Shown: piece by piece, positions 47,117 to 55,914 of the stretch
Position numbering within the stretch: the first letter of the stretch is position 1
Layout of the letters: every line of letters starts with the position of its first letter
From: Mesorhizobium comanense
GTDB taxonomy: Bacteria; Pseudomonadota; Alphaproteobacteria; Rhizobiales; Rhizobiaceae
Direction: 5' to 3'
NCBI RefSeq assembly: GCF_005503535.1
Contig: NZ_SCNN01000001.1
Coordinates: 806,001-870,000 of the forward strand
DNA length: 64,000 nucleotides
Notes under the pieces: model-generated
What the model saw: the letters and a program-made list of their open reading frames with translations, nothing else
Told to the model about the DNA's origin: nothing
The model's database searches: none
Translations under genes and position numbers: made by a program

Positions 47117-47883
47117 GAGACCCGCAGCCAGTCTGCAATGTGCACCATGCCCTGCACGGTCCAGCCGCCGTCAACGACCAGGGTCTGGCCCGTGATGTAA
47201 CTGGCCCGGTCACTGGCGAGATAGACGACCGGATCGGCGATCTCGACAGGCTCCGCGAGCCGCCCCATCGGAATGCGTTCGACCTGCCATTCGCCACGGA
47301 TGGAGCCATCCTTCAGCCCTTGCTCGATGAGCTTGGTGCGCGTGGAGCCGGGGGCCACCGCATTCACGCGGATGTTGGCGGAAGCGACCTCCGTGGCGTA
47401 GACGCGCGTCAGGCTTTCGATGCCTGCCTTCGCGGCGCTGTAGGGTCCACGGCCGGGGATGCCGACAATGCCCGCCGCCGACGCGATGCTGACGATGGCG
47501 CCGCCGCTGCCTCGCTCCCGCATGCGCCGGATCGCCTGTGCGCTGCACAGATGCATTCCGGTCAGGTGGGTGTTGAGAACCAGATGCCAGTCCTCGATCG
47601 GCATGTTCTCTGCCAGGGCGACCCGTTGCACGCCGGCATTGTTGACCAGCACGTCGACACATCCAGCCGTCCGGTCGATCTGGCTGAATGCCTTCGCGAC
47701 GCTCTCGGTATTTGCAACATCGGCGGTCAGATAGGTCACGCCTTCGCGCTTTTCGTCGGGCTCGCTGAGATCAAGGGAGAAGACCCTCGCGCCTTCCTCG
47801 AGGAAGCGAGCCGCGATGGCATCGCCGATGCCGCGTGCCGCCCCGGTTATGGCGGCGACCTTTCCCAACAGAGCTTGCGTCAT
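47113..47883 (-). CDS. SDR-family oxidoreductase
   Basis: 256 residues: cofactor motif TGAARGIGDAIA, Asp after beta-2 (FSLDLSEPD, suggesting NAD), VLVNNAGVQR and catalytic YSAAKAG. C-terminal ITGQTLVVDGGW is typical of the FabG-like branch. Overlaps the acyl-CoA synthetase start by 4 bases. In the presumed pathway it would oxidise a sugar or a 2-keto-3-deoxy acid; which of the three island SDRs does what cannot be told. Confidence 0.88.
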   Translation of the reverse strand: MTQALLGKVAAITGAARGIGDAIAARFLEEGARVFSLDLSEPDEKREGVTYLTADVANTESVAKAFSQIDRTAGCVDVLVNNAGVQRVALAENMPIEDWHLVLNTHLTGMHLCSAQAIRRMRERGSGGAIVSIASAAGIVGIPGRGPYSAAKAGIESLTRVYATEVASANIRVNAVAPGSTRTKLIEQGLKDGSIRGEWQVERIPMGRLAEPVEIADPVVYLASDRASYITGQTLVVDGGWTVQGMVHIADWLRVS

Positions 47884-47903
47884 GGCTTGCTCCTCCTTGC
47901 CCG

Positions 47904-48671
47904 CTAGTACATCAGCCAGCCGCCGCTGACATTGATGGTGGCGCCGGTGATGTAGCTGGCGTGGTTGGATGCCAGGAACAGCACGGAGCCGGCGAGTTCA
48001 GAGGGTGCGGCCATGTAGCCGAGCGGTATCTGCGCGACGGTAGCGGCCAATGCCGCATCGTCCATGCCCGAACGCATCATCGCGGTGTCGGCCGCGCCCG
48101 GCGATACCGCATTGACGGTGATCTTGTCCTTGGCCAGCGAGCGCGCCAGGCCTCGCGTCATCGAGACGATGCCGCCCTTGGTCGCCGCATAGGCCACGGA
48201 GCCGCCGAAGCCGCCGCTCATCCAGCCCTGCGAGGTGAAGTTGATGATCCTGCCGCCCGTGCCTTGCTCTTTCATGGTGCGGGCAACAGCCTGGCACAGG
48301 AAGAACGAGGCCTTGAGGTTGACGTCGTGCTGAATGTCCCAGTCGGCTTCGCTGACATCGAAGACGCTTGCCCTGCGGATCAGCACAGCCGCCGTCTGCA
48401 CCAGCACGTCAAGTCTGCCGAATGCTCCTACCACCTGTGCGATCAGTTCGGCATGACCACTGACTGGCCGCAGGTCGTGGCCGATCGCCAGATGCGGTCC
48501 GCCTTCCATTTCCCCCACCTGCGCGTCGACACGGCCCTGGTCGATGTCGACCACAGCAACGCGCGATCCGGCCGCAGCAAAGGCCAGGCAGACCTCGCGG
48601 CCGATGCCGCCCGAACCGCCGGTGACCAATACGGCTTTTCCTTCGAGGCCGGAGCCGATGTCGAACGCCAT
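47904..48671 (-). CDS. SDR-family oxidoreductase
   Basis: 255 residues: TGGSGGIGREVC, Asp after beta-2 (VAVVDIDQG), catalytic YAATKGG and a C-terminal ITGATINVSGGW. The NNAG motif is altered to VQTAAV, which is unusual for classical SDRs and may reflect a changed active-site wall. A strong ribosome site AGGAGGAA precedes the ATG. Confidence 0.87.
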   Translation of the reverse strand: MAFDIGSGLEGKAVLVTGGSGGIGREVCLAFAAAGSRVAVVDIDQGRVDAQVGEMEGGPHLAIGHDLRPVSGHAELIAQVVGAFGRLDVLVQTAAVLIRRASVFDVSEADWDIQHDVNLKASFFLCQAVARTMKEQGTGGRIINFTSQGWMSGGFGGSVAYAATKGGIVSMTRGLARSLAKDKITVNAVSPGAADTAMMRSGMDDAALAATVAQIPLGYMAAPSELAGSVLFLASNHASYITGATINVSGGWLMY

Positions 48672-48683
48672 GGGTTCCTCCTG

Positions 48684-49016
48684 TCAGCTTTCCGACGGTG
48701 GCGCGATCACCGTCTGTTCGGTGACGAAACACGATTGCGCCTCGCGCATGAATTTCTTGCGGTCTTCCACCAGCATCGAGTGGAACGGCTCGGTGGCGAA
48801 GGCCTTGTGCGCGTCCTCGATGCTGTCGAACCAGACCTCGCCGACGCCGTCCCACGCGGCGTCTTCCGGAGACCAGCTCTGCACGCGCCCGAAGCGCAAG
48901 CCACGGACACCAGGCATCTGGCGGACAATATCGGCATGCGGGCCGGTCCAGTGGGCGAAGAACTCTTCCTTGCTGAGCCCCTCCTTGCGACGCAGGAAAC
49001 TGACGCGCTTGATCAT
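48684..49016 (-). CDS. EthD-domain (dimeric alpha/beta barrel) protein
   Basis: 110 residues of ferredoxin-like fold: FLRRKEGLSKEEFFAHWTGP is the EthD/ABM opening and the C-terminal half carries VWFDSIEDAHKAFATEPF. Such small proteins act as dehydratases, isomerases, mutarotases or lactone-handling enzymes in catabolic operons. It overlaps the VOC gene by 4 bases. Confidence 0.83.
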   Translation of the reverse strand: MIKRVSFLRRKEGLSKEEFFAHWTGPHADIVRQMPGVRGLRFGRVQSWSPEDAAWDGVGEVWFDSIEDAHKAFATEPFHSMLVEDRKKFMREAQSCFVTEQTVIAPPSES

Positions 49017-49492
49017 GATGTGGCTGCCTTTGGCGGAATCTGGAACAGCTCCAGCGTAATGCCGTCATGGATGCGCAGATAGGCCGCTTGCGCGCCGATG
49101 TTGGGGCCACCGTCTATGGCGACCGGACCGTCTGGAGAGATCGGCCGGGCGCCGCAGCTGACGGCCCGCTGCCAGACCGCGCGGGCATCGGAAACCTTGA
49201 GGCAGAGATGCACATTGCCGGGGTTGGCCGTCACTTCGTCATTGGAGCTGCGCTCTACGGCCTGATAGTCGAGCAACTCGATCACGCCACCGCCGGGCAA
49301 GTCGACAAATGCCGCCTTGATGGTGATCCCGGGATAGCCGACGACCCGGCTGAGATAGGGCCGGTCGAGCACCGTGCTCCAGCGTGCCGGCCTGCCGAGA
49401 AAGCCCTCCCAAAAGTCGAGCGCGGCCTGCAGGCTGGCGACGCTCATCCCGATGTGATGGACACCTTCGATCGCTTCGATAGCGTCAGGCAT
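49013..49492 (-). CDS. VOC-family (glyoxalase/dioxygenase-like) protein
   Basis: 159 residues with two beta-alpha-beta-beta-beta modules. Metal-ligand-like residues are the His in VHHIGMSVASL, the Glu in GGGVIELLDY, the His in NVHLCLKVSD and the Glu in DGITLELFQIP, the 2-His-2-Glu pattern of the glyoxalase/epimerase group rather than ring-cleaving dioxygenases. It may act as an isomerase, epimerase or lyase. It is 9 bases after the amidohydrolase. Confidence 0.82.
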   Translation of the reverse strand: MPDAIEAIEGVHHIGMSVASLQAALDFWEGFLGRPARWSTVLDRPYLSRVVGYPGITIKAAFVDLPGGGVIELLDYQAVERSSNDEVTANPGNVHLCLKVSDARAVWQRAVSCGARPISPDGPVAIDGGPNIGAQAAYLRIHDGITLELFQIPPKAATS

Positions 49493-49501
49493 GTTGCCGC
49501 C

Positions 49502-50371
49502 TCATATCCTGAACAGGCGCTCGGCATTGCCCGAGAACATCGCTGTTTGTTCCGCCGTGGAAAATCCGGAAATGATCTCGGCATACGCATTGATCACATC
49601 CGGATAGGAACTGAACATGCGGTCCACCGGCCAGTTGGTGCCGAAGACGACACGGCCGGTTCCGAACGCCTCGATGCTGCCGAGCACATAGGGACGGATC
49701 GAATCCACCGTCCAAAGCGGATCACCCATGCCGAGCCCGGATATTTTCATGGTAACATTCGGGGACTTGGCCATCACATCCATTGCCGCCCTCCAGCGCT
49801 GGAAGCTCGCGGCATTGCGGCCCAACGGGATCGCGCAATGGTCGATGCAGATTTGTATTTCTGGGAAGCTGCGCGCTAGGTCGAGGATGTCGTCGGCCAG
49901 TTCGGCGCGGGTGTCTATGCACGAAACAAGGTTGCGCGGTCCGAGTTCGGCAAAGCCGCGGCGCCATGCCTTGTCGATCAGATAGCGCCCGTCGCCGAAA
50001 TTGCGGATGCCGCGCACATTGGCGAACTTCAGGTGCCGGTCCAGCACCTGCGCCGCGTCGGGCCGGGCCAGATGGCATTCCGCGACAACGCCTTGCGGAT
50101 AGCCGGTCTTGTCGGCGAAGCTCTGCAGCCATTCGGTCTCGACCACCGGGTCGGGCGTGTTGACCGCCGCCTGCACATGCACGGCCTTGGGGACGTTGGC
50201 GAAGCGGATTTCGGCGATGTAATCCTTGATGAAATAGTGCTGGGATTTCAGCGGGTCGGTGTCGGGCAGGAAACCGTGCACCGCATCGGGCTCCAGCCAG
50301 CCGTAGCGCAATTGCGCATGCTTCATGTCGTGCAGATGGAAATGCGTGTCGACGAAAGGAATATCAGCCAT
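49502..50371 (-). CDS. Amidohydrolase-2 family protein, probable lactonase
   Basis: 289 residues of the COG3618-type TIM barrel. The metal-binding HxH is at the N-terminus (FVDTHFHLHD), a central His is in IQICIDHCAIPLG, and the C-terminal catalytic segment is VVFGTNWPVDR. COG3618 members include L-fuconolactonase, so hydrolysis of a sugar lactone is likely. The ATG at 50371 directly precedes the conserved start and overlaps the TtuC-like gene's end by 8 bases. Confidence 0.84.
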   Translation of the reverse strand: MADIPFVDTHFHLHDMKHAQLRYGWLEPDAVHGFLPDTDPLKSQHYFIKDYIAEIRFANVPKAVHVQAAVNTPDPVVETEWLQSFADKTGYPQGVVAECHLARPDAAQVLDRHLKFANVRGIRNFGDGRYLIDKAWRRGFAELGPRNLVSCIDTRAELADDILDLARSFPEIQICIDHCAIPLGRNAASFQRWRAAMDVMAKSPNVTMKISGLGMGDPLWTVDSIRPYVLGSIEAFGTGRVVFGTNWPVDRMFSSYPDVINAYAEIISGFSTAEQTAMFSGNAERLFRI

Positions 50372-51446
50372 GGCGGCGTGCCTCGACCGGGTGAATGGAC
50401 ACCGCATCGGCAATGGCTTGGCCGAGCGAGGTTGTCGACGCATTGCCACCCATGTCAGGCGTCAGGTTTTCGACGGAAGCCAGCACGCGCTCGATGGCCA
50501 CGACAATCGCGTCGGCGGCATCCTTGGCACCGAGATGTTCCAGCATCATGGCGCCCGACCAGATCTGGCCGATCGGGTTGGCGATGTTCTTGCCAGCAAT
50601 GTCGGGTGCGGAGCCGTGCACCGGCTCGAACATGGACGGGAACCTTCGCTCCGGGTTGAGATTGGCTGAAGGCGCGATGCCAATCGTTCCGGTTACAGCC
50701 GGACCAAGGTCGGACAGGATATCGCCGAACAGGTTGCTGGCCACCACGACATCGAAGCTTGAGGGGCGGCGCACGAAATGCGCGGTCAGGATGTCGATGT
50801 GGTATTGCTCGGTGGCAATATCGGGAAAATCGCCTGCGACAGCGCGAAACCGCTCGTCCCAGAATGGCATCGTGTGGATGATGCCGTTGGATTTCGTCGC
50901 GGAAGTCAACCTGCGCTTGCGCTTGCGCGCCAGTTCGAAGGCGAACTTCATCACCCGGTCGCAGCCGAAGCGCGTCAGCACCGTGTCCTGGATGACCATT
51001 TCCTGGTCGGTGTCGGGGAACATGCGGCCGCCGACCTCGGAATACTCACCCTCGTTATTTTCGCGCACGATGTAGAAATCGATCGCGCCTGGCCGTGCCA
51101 GCGGTGAGGGCACGCCCTCGAAGAGCCGCACCGGCCGCAGATTCACATATTGCTGGAAATTGCGTCGGATCGGCATCAGCAGCGTCCACAGCGATTCCAC
51201 ATCGGAGACGGTCGGCCAGCCGATGGCGCCGAGAAAGATCGCATCATGTCCGGCAATGCGGTCGAGCCCGTTCTCCGGCATCATCCTGCCAAGTCTGGCA
51301 TGATGATCGCAGCCCCAGTCGAGATGATCCCATGCCAGATCGATGCCGAAGACACGCGCGGCCGCCTCGACGACTTTCACGCCCTCCGGAACGACTTCCT
51401 TTCCGATTCCGTCTCCTTCGATGACCGCGATCTTCGCTGAAGGCAT
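50364..51446 (-). CDS. Tartrate/D-malate-type decarboxylating dehydrogenase (isopropylmalate dehydrogenase family)
   Basis: 360 residues of the beta-decarboxylating dehydrogenase fold. Motifs are IAVIEGDGIGKEVVPEG, RPVRLFEGVPSPLARPG, VRENNEGEYSEVGGRMF, SNLFGDILSDLGPA and FEPVHGSAPDIAGKN. The WGCDHHARLGRMMPENG segment is characteristic of tartrate dehydrogenase/D-malate dehydrogenase (TtuC, DmlA) rather than LeuB. It would oxidise a 2-hydroxy acid next to a carboxylate, with or without decarboxylation, using NAD. First gene of the minus-strand operon. Confidence 0.87.
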   Translation of the reverse strand: MPSAKIAVIEGDGIGKEVVPEGVKVVEAAARVFGIDLAWDHLDWGCDHHARLGRMMPENGLDRIAGHDAIFLGAIGWPTVSDVESLWTLLMPIRRNFQQYVNLRPVRLFEGVPSPLARPGAIDFYIVRENNEGEYSEVGGRMFPDTDQEMVIQDTVLTRFGCDRVMKFAFELARKRKRRLTSATKSNGIIHTMPFWDERFRAVAGDFPDIATEQYHIDILTAHFVRRPSSFDVVVASNLFGDILSDLGPAVTGTIGIAPSANLNPERRFPSMFEPVHGSAPDIAGKNIANPIGQIWSGAMMLEHLGAKDAADAIVVAIERVLASVENLTPDMGGNASTTSLGQAIADAVSIHPVEARRHG

Positions 51447-51486
51447 GGTTCTCTCTTCTCTGGTGCGGTCTGGGGGTTCAGGAAAA

Positions 51487-51527
51487 ATATCGTTTCAATT
51501 AATAGCCAGCCTGCAGGAGCATTGCAA
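51487..51527 (-). promoter_or_regulatory. Promoter and operator-like site of the TtuC-led operon
   Basis: On the minus strand: TTGCAA (51527-51522), 17 bases, TATTAA (51504-51499). The expected start point lies near 51492, inside GAAACGATAT (51496-51487), a 7-of-10 match to the island's GAAACGTTTC palindrome. A repressor there would cover the transcription start. Confidence 0.5.
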
Positions 51528-51757
51528 GTGCGTCTTGTGCGGGCCGCGTGGCCTCGCCGCCATTCGTCGATTGTCGGCGAGAAAGGCATGGTTTCGATTC
51601 TATGGGGCTCAAAATGGGCAAGAGCGGCAATTGAATTTCGCATATATGCCTTGAATCTCCTGTCTTCGACGGGAAATTCAGCGCCGCCCTGGCGTGGCAC
51701 CATGCGCTTATCGGCGGACTCCGCGGCGGTGGCCGGCGCGGTCGCTCCAAAAATCGC
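51528..51757. other. Centre of the divergent intergenic region, no gene seen
   Basis: The whole gap between the TtuC-like gene and the SDR is 459 bases. This central part has no convincing coding frame and no terminator. Its GC content is lower than that of the genes. The two flanking promoters point outward. Confidence 0.4.
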
Positions 51758-51787
51758 TTGCATCAAACAATAACGTTTCAATATAGT
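51758..51787 (+). promoter_or_regulatory. Promoter and operator-like site of the SDR-lactonase-dehydratase-ABC operon
   Basis: TTGCAT (51758-51763), 18 bases, TATAGT (51782-51787). The spacer contains ATAACGTTTC (51770-51779), an 8-of-10 match to GAAACGTTTC, and is followed by AATA as at the divergent site. Placement between -35 and -10 is typical of repressor operators. Confidence 0.45.
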
Positions 51788-51905
51788 CAGTCGGGAGTGG
51801 GAGCTTGGCTCCCGGAGGAGCATGCAGACATCGGGTCTCGATCTCGTCGCAACGCGGTGAGGTGATAGCCACGCGTTGTTGGCATGTCGAAAGACAGGGA
51901 GCACC

Positions 51906-52655
51906 ATGGGTTCGCCAATGCGCAGCCGCCGCGCCATTGTAACCGGAGCCGGCAGCGGCATCGGCAAGGCAGTTGCTTTGCGCCTCCTGCGTGAGGGCGT
52001 CGATGTGCTGGCGGTCGACATCGATGCGGCCAGGCTGGACGATCTGGCGAGCGCCGATTGCCGGATCAAGAGCGTGGATCTCACCGACCCGGCCGGGCGC
52101 GCAAAGCTGGCGGAGGCCGCCGACGGCGCCGACTACCTGGTCAATTCCCACGGCATCATCATGGTCAAGTCGATCTTCGACATCACCCTGGAGGACTGGC
52201 GCCAGGTACAGGCTGTGAATGCCGAGTCGGTGTTTTTCCTGTGCCAGGCCATCGGGCCGAAGCTGAAGCCGGGCGGCGCCATCGTCAATCTGTCGTCCAG
52301 CTCTTCCAAGCTCGCCTCCACGGTCGAAGTCGCGGCCTATGCCGCGTCCAAGACGACGATCCTGTCGATCACCCGATCCTTCGCCTATGCGCTCGCCTCC
52401 CGGCCGGTCCGGGTCAATGCCATCTGCCCTGGGATCATCGATACGCCGATGCAGGACAATGTGCTCGCCAGTGTCTCCAGGCTGCGCCGGACGGAGATCG
52501 CCACACTCGAGGAGGCGCGCACGCGCACCGTGCCGCTGGGGCGCGCCGCCAGTGCCGATGAATGCGCCGGCGCCATCTGGTTCCTGCTGTCGGACGAGGC
52601 AGCCTACATGACCGGGCAAGCGGTGAACTTCACCGGCGGCCTGGTGACCTGGTGA
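51906..52655 (+). CDS. SDR-family oxidoreductase (sugar or deoxy-keto-acid dehydrogenase)
   Basis: 249 residues: TGAGSGIGKAVA, Asp after beta-2 (VLAVDIDAAR, NAD type), LVNSHG in place of NNAG, catalytic YAASKTT and MTGQAVNFTGG at the end. The SHG variant of the NNAG motif is seen in SDRs of the 2-keto-3-deoxy-L-fuconate dehydrogenase type, so that role is possible. The ATG at 51906 follows AGGGAGCACC. First gene of the operon with a lactonase, an aldonate dehydratase and a transporter. Confidence 0.87.
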   Translation: MGSPMRSRRAIVTGAGSGIGKAVALRLLREGVDVLAVDIDAARLDDLASADCRIKSVDLTDPAGRAKLAEAADGADYLVNSHGIIMVKSIFDITLEDWRQVQAVNAESVFFLCQAIGPKLKPGGAIVNLSSSSSKLASTVEVAAYAASKTTILSITRSFAYALASRPVRVNAICPGIIDTPMQDNVLASVSRLRRTEIATLEEARTRTVPLGRAASADECAGAIWFLLSDEAAYMTGQAVNFTGGLVTW

Positions 52656-52668
52656 ACGGAGGATAAGC

Positions 52669-53547
52669 ATGAAGAAGCCGATGATCACACGGGCCAGGGG
52701 GCTTGGACATCCGGAAGGTCCCTACGAACTCGACGATGGGCGCGTGATCTATGCCAACACCTATGCCAGCGAGATTGGCGTCTGGGATCCGAAGACCAAC
52801 AACCAGGCTACTTATGCCTTTGTCGGCGGTGGTCCGAACGCATGCATGCTTGGCAGCGATGGCGCCGTCTATTCGACGCAGACGCCGAATGTTGGCACCT
52901 GGGTCGCCCCGGTCCACCGGCCGCCATCGATCCAGAAGACATCGGCTGGCGGCAAGGTCGAGATATTGGTGAGCGAGGCCGATGGCGTGAAATTCGACGG
53001 CCCCAACGATCTGACTTTCGGTCCGGACGGGCGGCTCTATTTCACCGATTCAGGTGACTGGAACCAGGCCGAAAAGCCGCATCCGGGACGCATCATCGTC
53101 ATCGAAAAGAACGGCGTGGCCAGAATTCTGGAAGAGCTCGACCATGTCTATCCCAACGGCATCGTCGCCGAGCCGGACGGATCGATCGTGTGGGTGGAAT
53201 CTTACACGTTGAGCGTTGTCAGGCGGAAGCCTGACGGCACCAAGACGGTCATCCACACGCTGGCCGAAGGGCATATTCCCGACGGCCTGAAGATCGATGT
53301 CGACGGCAATCTGTGGATCACGACGGTCGCCTCGGGCGGCGTCGACGTGCTCTCCCGGGAAGGCAAACACCTGCACTTCCTCGACGTCGGCGGCACCTTG
53401 CTCAATTGCTGTTTCGGCAAGGGCGGCAAGCTGTTCGTCTGCGACATGGGGCCGTTCGACACCTCCGGCGCCGCCATGACCGGCCAACTGGTCGAAGTCG
53501 ATGTCGGGGTAGAAGGCATGCCGTTGTTTCGCGGCGCGATTGGTTAG
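52669..53547 (+). CDS. SMP-30/gluconolactonase-family lactonase
   Basis: 292-residue six-bladed beta-propeller. The metal site is formed by the Glu in GHPEGPYELDD, the Asn in NDLTFGPDGRLYFTD, the Asn in YPNGIVAEPDG and the Asp in PDGLKIDVDGNLW, all conserved. It hydrolyses aldonolactones to aldonates in non-phosphorylated sugar pathways. It lies 13 bases after the SDR and 11 before the dehydratase. Confidence 0.9.
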   Translation: MKKPMITRARGLGHPEGPYELDDGRVIYANTYASEIGVWDPKTNNQATYAFVGGGPNACMLGSDGAVYSTQTPNVGTWVAPVHRPPSIQKTSAGGKVEILVSEADGVKFDGPNDLTFGPDGRLYFTDSGDWNQAEKPHPGRIIVIEKNGVARILEELDHVYPNGIVAEPDGSIVWVESYTLSVVRRKPDGTKTVIHTLAEGHIPDGLKIDVDGNLWITTVASGGVDVLSREGKHLHFLDVGGTLLNCCFGKGGKLFVCDMGPFDTSGAAMTGQLVEVDVGVEGMPLFRGAIG

Positions 53548-53558
53548 GAAAGTCCATC

Positions 53559-54698
53559 ATGAAGATTGCCAAGGTCGAAGCGATTCCGGTCAGCTATCCA
53601 GAACCGAACGACTTCAACGCGCTGCGTCATCTGTGCCTGGCCAAGATCACCGCCGATGATGGCCAGGTCGGCTGGGGTGAATCCATTACCCAGTTTCCGG
53701 AGGCGAATTTCGCCGCCAAGGCGATTATCGAGGGCATGGCGCCCAATCTGATCGGCAAGGACCCGGTGCAGACCGAGGCGCTGTGGCGGCAGAACAAGCA
53801 GCAGGCTTGGTGGTATGGCTATCATGGCGGCATTGCCTCCTATGCCACCGCAGCGATCGACATCGCGCTCTGGGACCTGAAGGGCAAGGCGCTCGGCCGC
53901 AGCGTGCTCGATCTGCTAGGTGGCTGCGTGCATGAGCGGCTGCCGGCAATCGCATCGTGCCATGCCCATTACGAATCCATCGAGGAGATGGCGCAGGAAA
54001 CGGCGGAGTGGGTCTCCACCGGACTTCAAGGGCTGAAGACCGGTTTCGGCAAGCGCGGCAACGCCAATCTCGGCTACGACCACAAGCGCGACGTCGCCTA
54101 TGTCAAGGCGATGCGCGAAGTGCTCGGCGACAAGATGCTGATGATCGACAATGGTATCAACATCAAATGGGACGTCACGGATGCCGTGCGTCGCGCCAAG
54201 GCGATGGAGGAGTACAACCTCGCCTGGATCGAGGAACCGCTGGGCGCCTGGGACCCGGAAGGTTACGCCAACCTGCGCTCCAAGACCACCACGCGTATCG
54301 CCTATGGCGAGCGGGAGTGGACCCTGGAGCAGTTCGAGCGCGTGCTGGCCACCGGCACGGTCGATGTCATCGGCGTCGATCCCGGCCGCGCCGAGGGTAT
54401 CACCGGCTTCAAGAAGGTGACCGAACGCTGCGAGTTCTATCGCAGGCAGGCCAACGCGCATGCCTGGTCGTCGGCCATCGTCACCGCCGCCAGTCTCGCC
54501 ATCTCGTTCAATTCGCCGGCGTGCAAGCTTTTCGAGTTCAAGCCGCTGCGCAATCCGATGCAGCACGACCTCGTCACCAAGCCTTTCGAGCATGTCGACG
54601 GCTGGGTCTACCCGCCGACCGGGCCTGGCCTCGGCATCGAGGTCATCGAAGAGGTGGTCGAGGGATATCGAAGCGAAAAGGTGCTCGGCAGACTTTAG
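53559..54698 (+). CDS. Enolase-superfamily (mandelate racemase/muconate lactonizing type) sugar-acid dehydratase
   Basis: 379 residues with an N-terminal capping domain and a TIM barrel. Metal ligands are D197 (MIDNG), E225 (WIEEPLG) and E251 (YGERE). H301 (ANAHAWSS) and K160/K165 (LKTGFGKRG) are the likely acid/base residues. The layout fits an aldonate dehydratase that makes a 2-keto-3-deoxy acid. Co-operonic with a lactonase and a sugar transporter. The exact sugar acid is not deducible. Confidence 0.87.
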   Translation: MKIAKVEAIPVSYPEPNDFNALRHLCLAKITADDGQVGWGESITQFPEANFAAKAIIEGMAPNLIGKDPVQTEALWRQNKQQAWWYGYHGGIASYATAAIDIALWDLKGKALGRSVLDLLGGCVHERLPAIASCHAHYESIEEMAQETAEWVSTGLQGLKTGFGKRGNANLGYDHKRDVAYVKAMREVLGDKMLMIDNGINIKWDVTDAVRRAKAMEEYNLAWIEEPLGAWDPEGYANLRSKTTTRIAYGEREWTLEQFERVLATGTVDVIGVDPGRAEGITGFKKVTERCEFYRRQANAHAWSSAIVTAASLAISFNSPACKLFEFKPLRNPMQHDLVTKPFEHVDGWVYPPTGPGLGIEVIEEVVEGYRSEKVLGRL

Positions 54699-54736
54699 AC
54701 CGGAAGCAGAAGCTCAATTCAAAATGGGAGGAAATC

Positions 54737-55846
54737 GTGAGGAAAATCGTACAATACGGAATGGCCGCGGCACTTGGTTGCACCATGCTCTCCGCCGGTC
54801 ATGCATCGGCGCAGAATGTCGACACGCAGATCCCTTTGACCGGCGAGAAGGTCGAGGGCGCGCCCTTCACGGTCAAGCGTGACTGGGGAACCTTCAAGCT
54901 GGCGGATCGCATCGCCGCCAAGGTCAAGGCCGGCGAAAAGATCAACTATGTGTTTTCCTATCAGGCATCGGGCATTCCGCTGTTCTCGCCGCAATTCGCC
55001 GCGGGCTTCGACATGGGCTGCAAGATGGCGCAGCCGATCTATCCGATGAACTGCGCCTCCATCGCGCCGGTTCAGAACGATCCGAACCAGCAGGTGTCGC
55101 AGATCGAGGCCAAGCTCGCCGCGGGCGAGATCGATTGCATCGGCATCGAGCCCGTTAGCGGCGACTCCATGACCGCCATCACCAACAAGCTGATGGACAT
55201 GGGCATCCCTGTCTTCACGTCGGGCGTGCCTTCCAACGGGCATGAGTTCACCCGTTTCACGCAGATACCTCTCCAGGAAGGCAAGTATGCCGCCGAGACG
55301 GTGCTCAAGTGGATCAAGGACAACAACAAGACCGATATCAAGGTCTTTGCCGTTTCGGGTGGCGATCCCACGGTTGAATGGGCTCAGGGCCGCATGAAAA
55401 GCTTCGTCGATACAATCAAGGCCGCCATCCCCGACGCCACCTTCGTTACGACCGAGGCCAACGGTCTCAACACCAGCTACGAACCCGGCCAGACCTACGA
55501 CACTTACCGCTCGTTCCTGACCGCCAATCCTAACGTCCAGTTCATTGAAAACGTCGACATCGGCGCCGAGCATGCCGACCGTGCCATTGAGAGCCTTGGC
55601 CTTGTCGGCAAGGTGTTCACGATCGGATGGAACTCATCGCTCGGCCAGCTCGACGGTATCGAGAAGGGTATCCAGGTGGCGCAACTCGATCAGCGCTGGC
55701 CCGATCAGGCTGGCTTCGGTTCGGTGGCCTGTGCCGCCTTCCTGAAGAACGGTGAAATCCTGCCCAATACGCAGACGCTGAAGGCCGTGCTGAAGGACGG
55801 CGTCGCAAAGGCCCGCGAAGAACTGAACCGCACGATGGGCCAGTAA
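54737..55846 (+). CDS. Sugar ABC transporter substrate-binding protein (ribose type)
   Basis: 369 residues, type-1 periplasmic binding protein. The signal peptide has a Cys within its hydrophobic part (GMAAALGCTMLSAGHASAQN), with cleavage near ASAQ. The start is GTG at 54737, chosen because GGGAGGAAATC lies just before it; the frame is open much further upstream, but that stretch is the dehydratase gene. It delivers the island's sugar substrate to the following permease and ATPase. A strong hairpin follows the stop. Confidence 0.88.
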   Translation: MRKIVQYGMAAALGCTMLSAGHASAQNVDTQIPLTGEKVEGAPFTVKRDWGTFKLADRIAAKVKAGEKINYVFSYQASGIPLFSPQFAAGFDMGCKMAQPIYPMNCASIAPVQNDPNQQVSQIEAKLAAGEIDCIGIEPVSGDSMTAITNKLMDMGIPVFTSGVPSNGHEFTRFTQIPLQEGKYAAETVLKWIKDNNKTDIKVFAVSGGDPTVEWAQGRMKSFVDTIKAAIPDATFVTTEANGLNTSYEPGQTYDTYRSFLTANPNVQFIENVDIGAEHADRAIESLGLVGKVFTIGWNSSLGQLDGIEKGIQVAQLDQRWPDQAGFGSVACAAFLKNGEILPNTQTLKAVLKDGVAKAREELNRTMGQ

Positions 55847-55858
55847 GGTCTATAGGAT

Positions 55859-55889
55859 AAGGCGAGCCGCGCGACCCGCGGCTCGCCTT
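55859..55889 (+). terminator. Intercistronic hairpin after the binding-protein gene
   Basis: AAGGCGAGCCGCG (55859-55871), loop CGACC, CGCGGCTCGCCTT (55877-55889), then CTGCTTTTTCTG. The 13-pair stem inside the operon probably attenuates read-through and stabilises the upstream binding-protein message. Confidence 0.85.
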
Positions 55890-55914
55890 CTGCTTTTTCT
55901 GCCATGAGGATGCG

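Noticed and set aside
51499-51750. Small minus-strand open frames in the divergent intergenic region
   Set aside because: No ribosome site, no hydrophobic or domain pattern; they overlap the candidate promoter.
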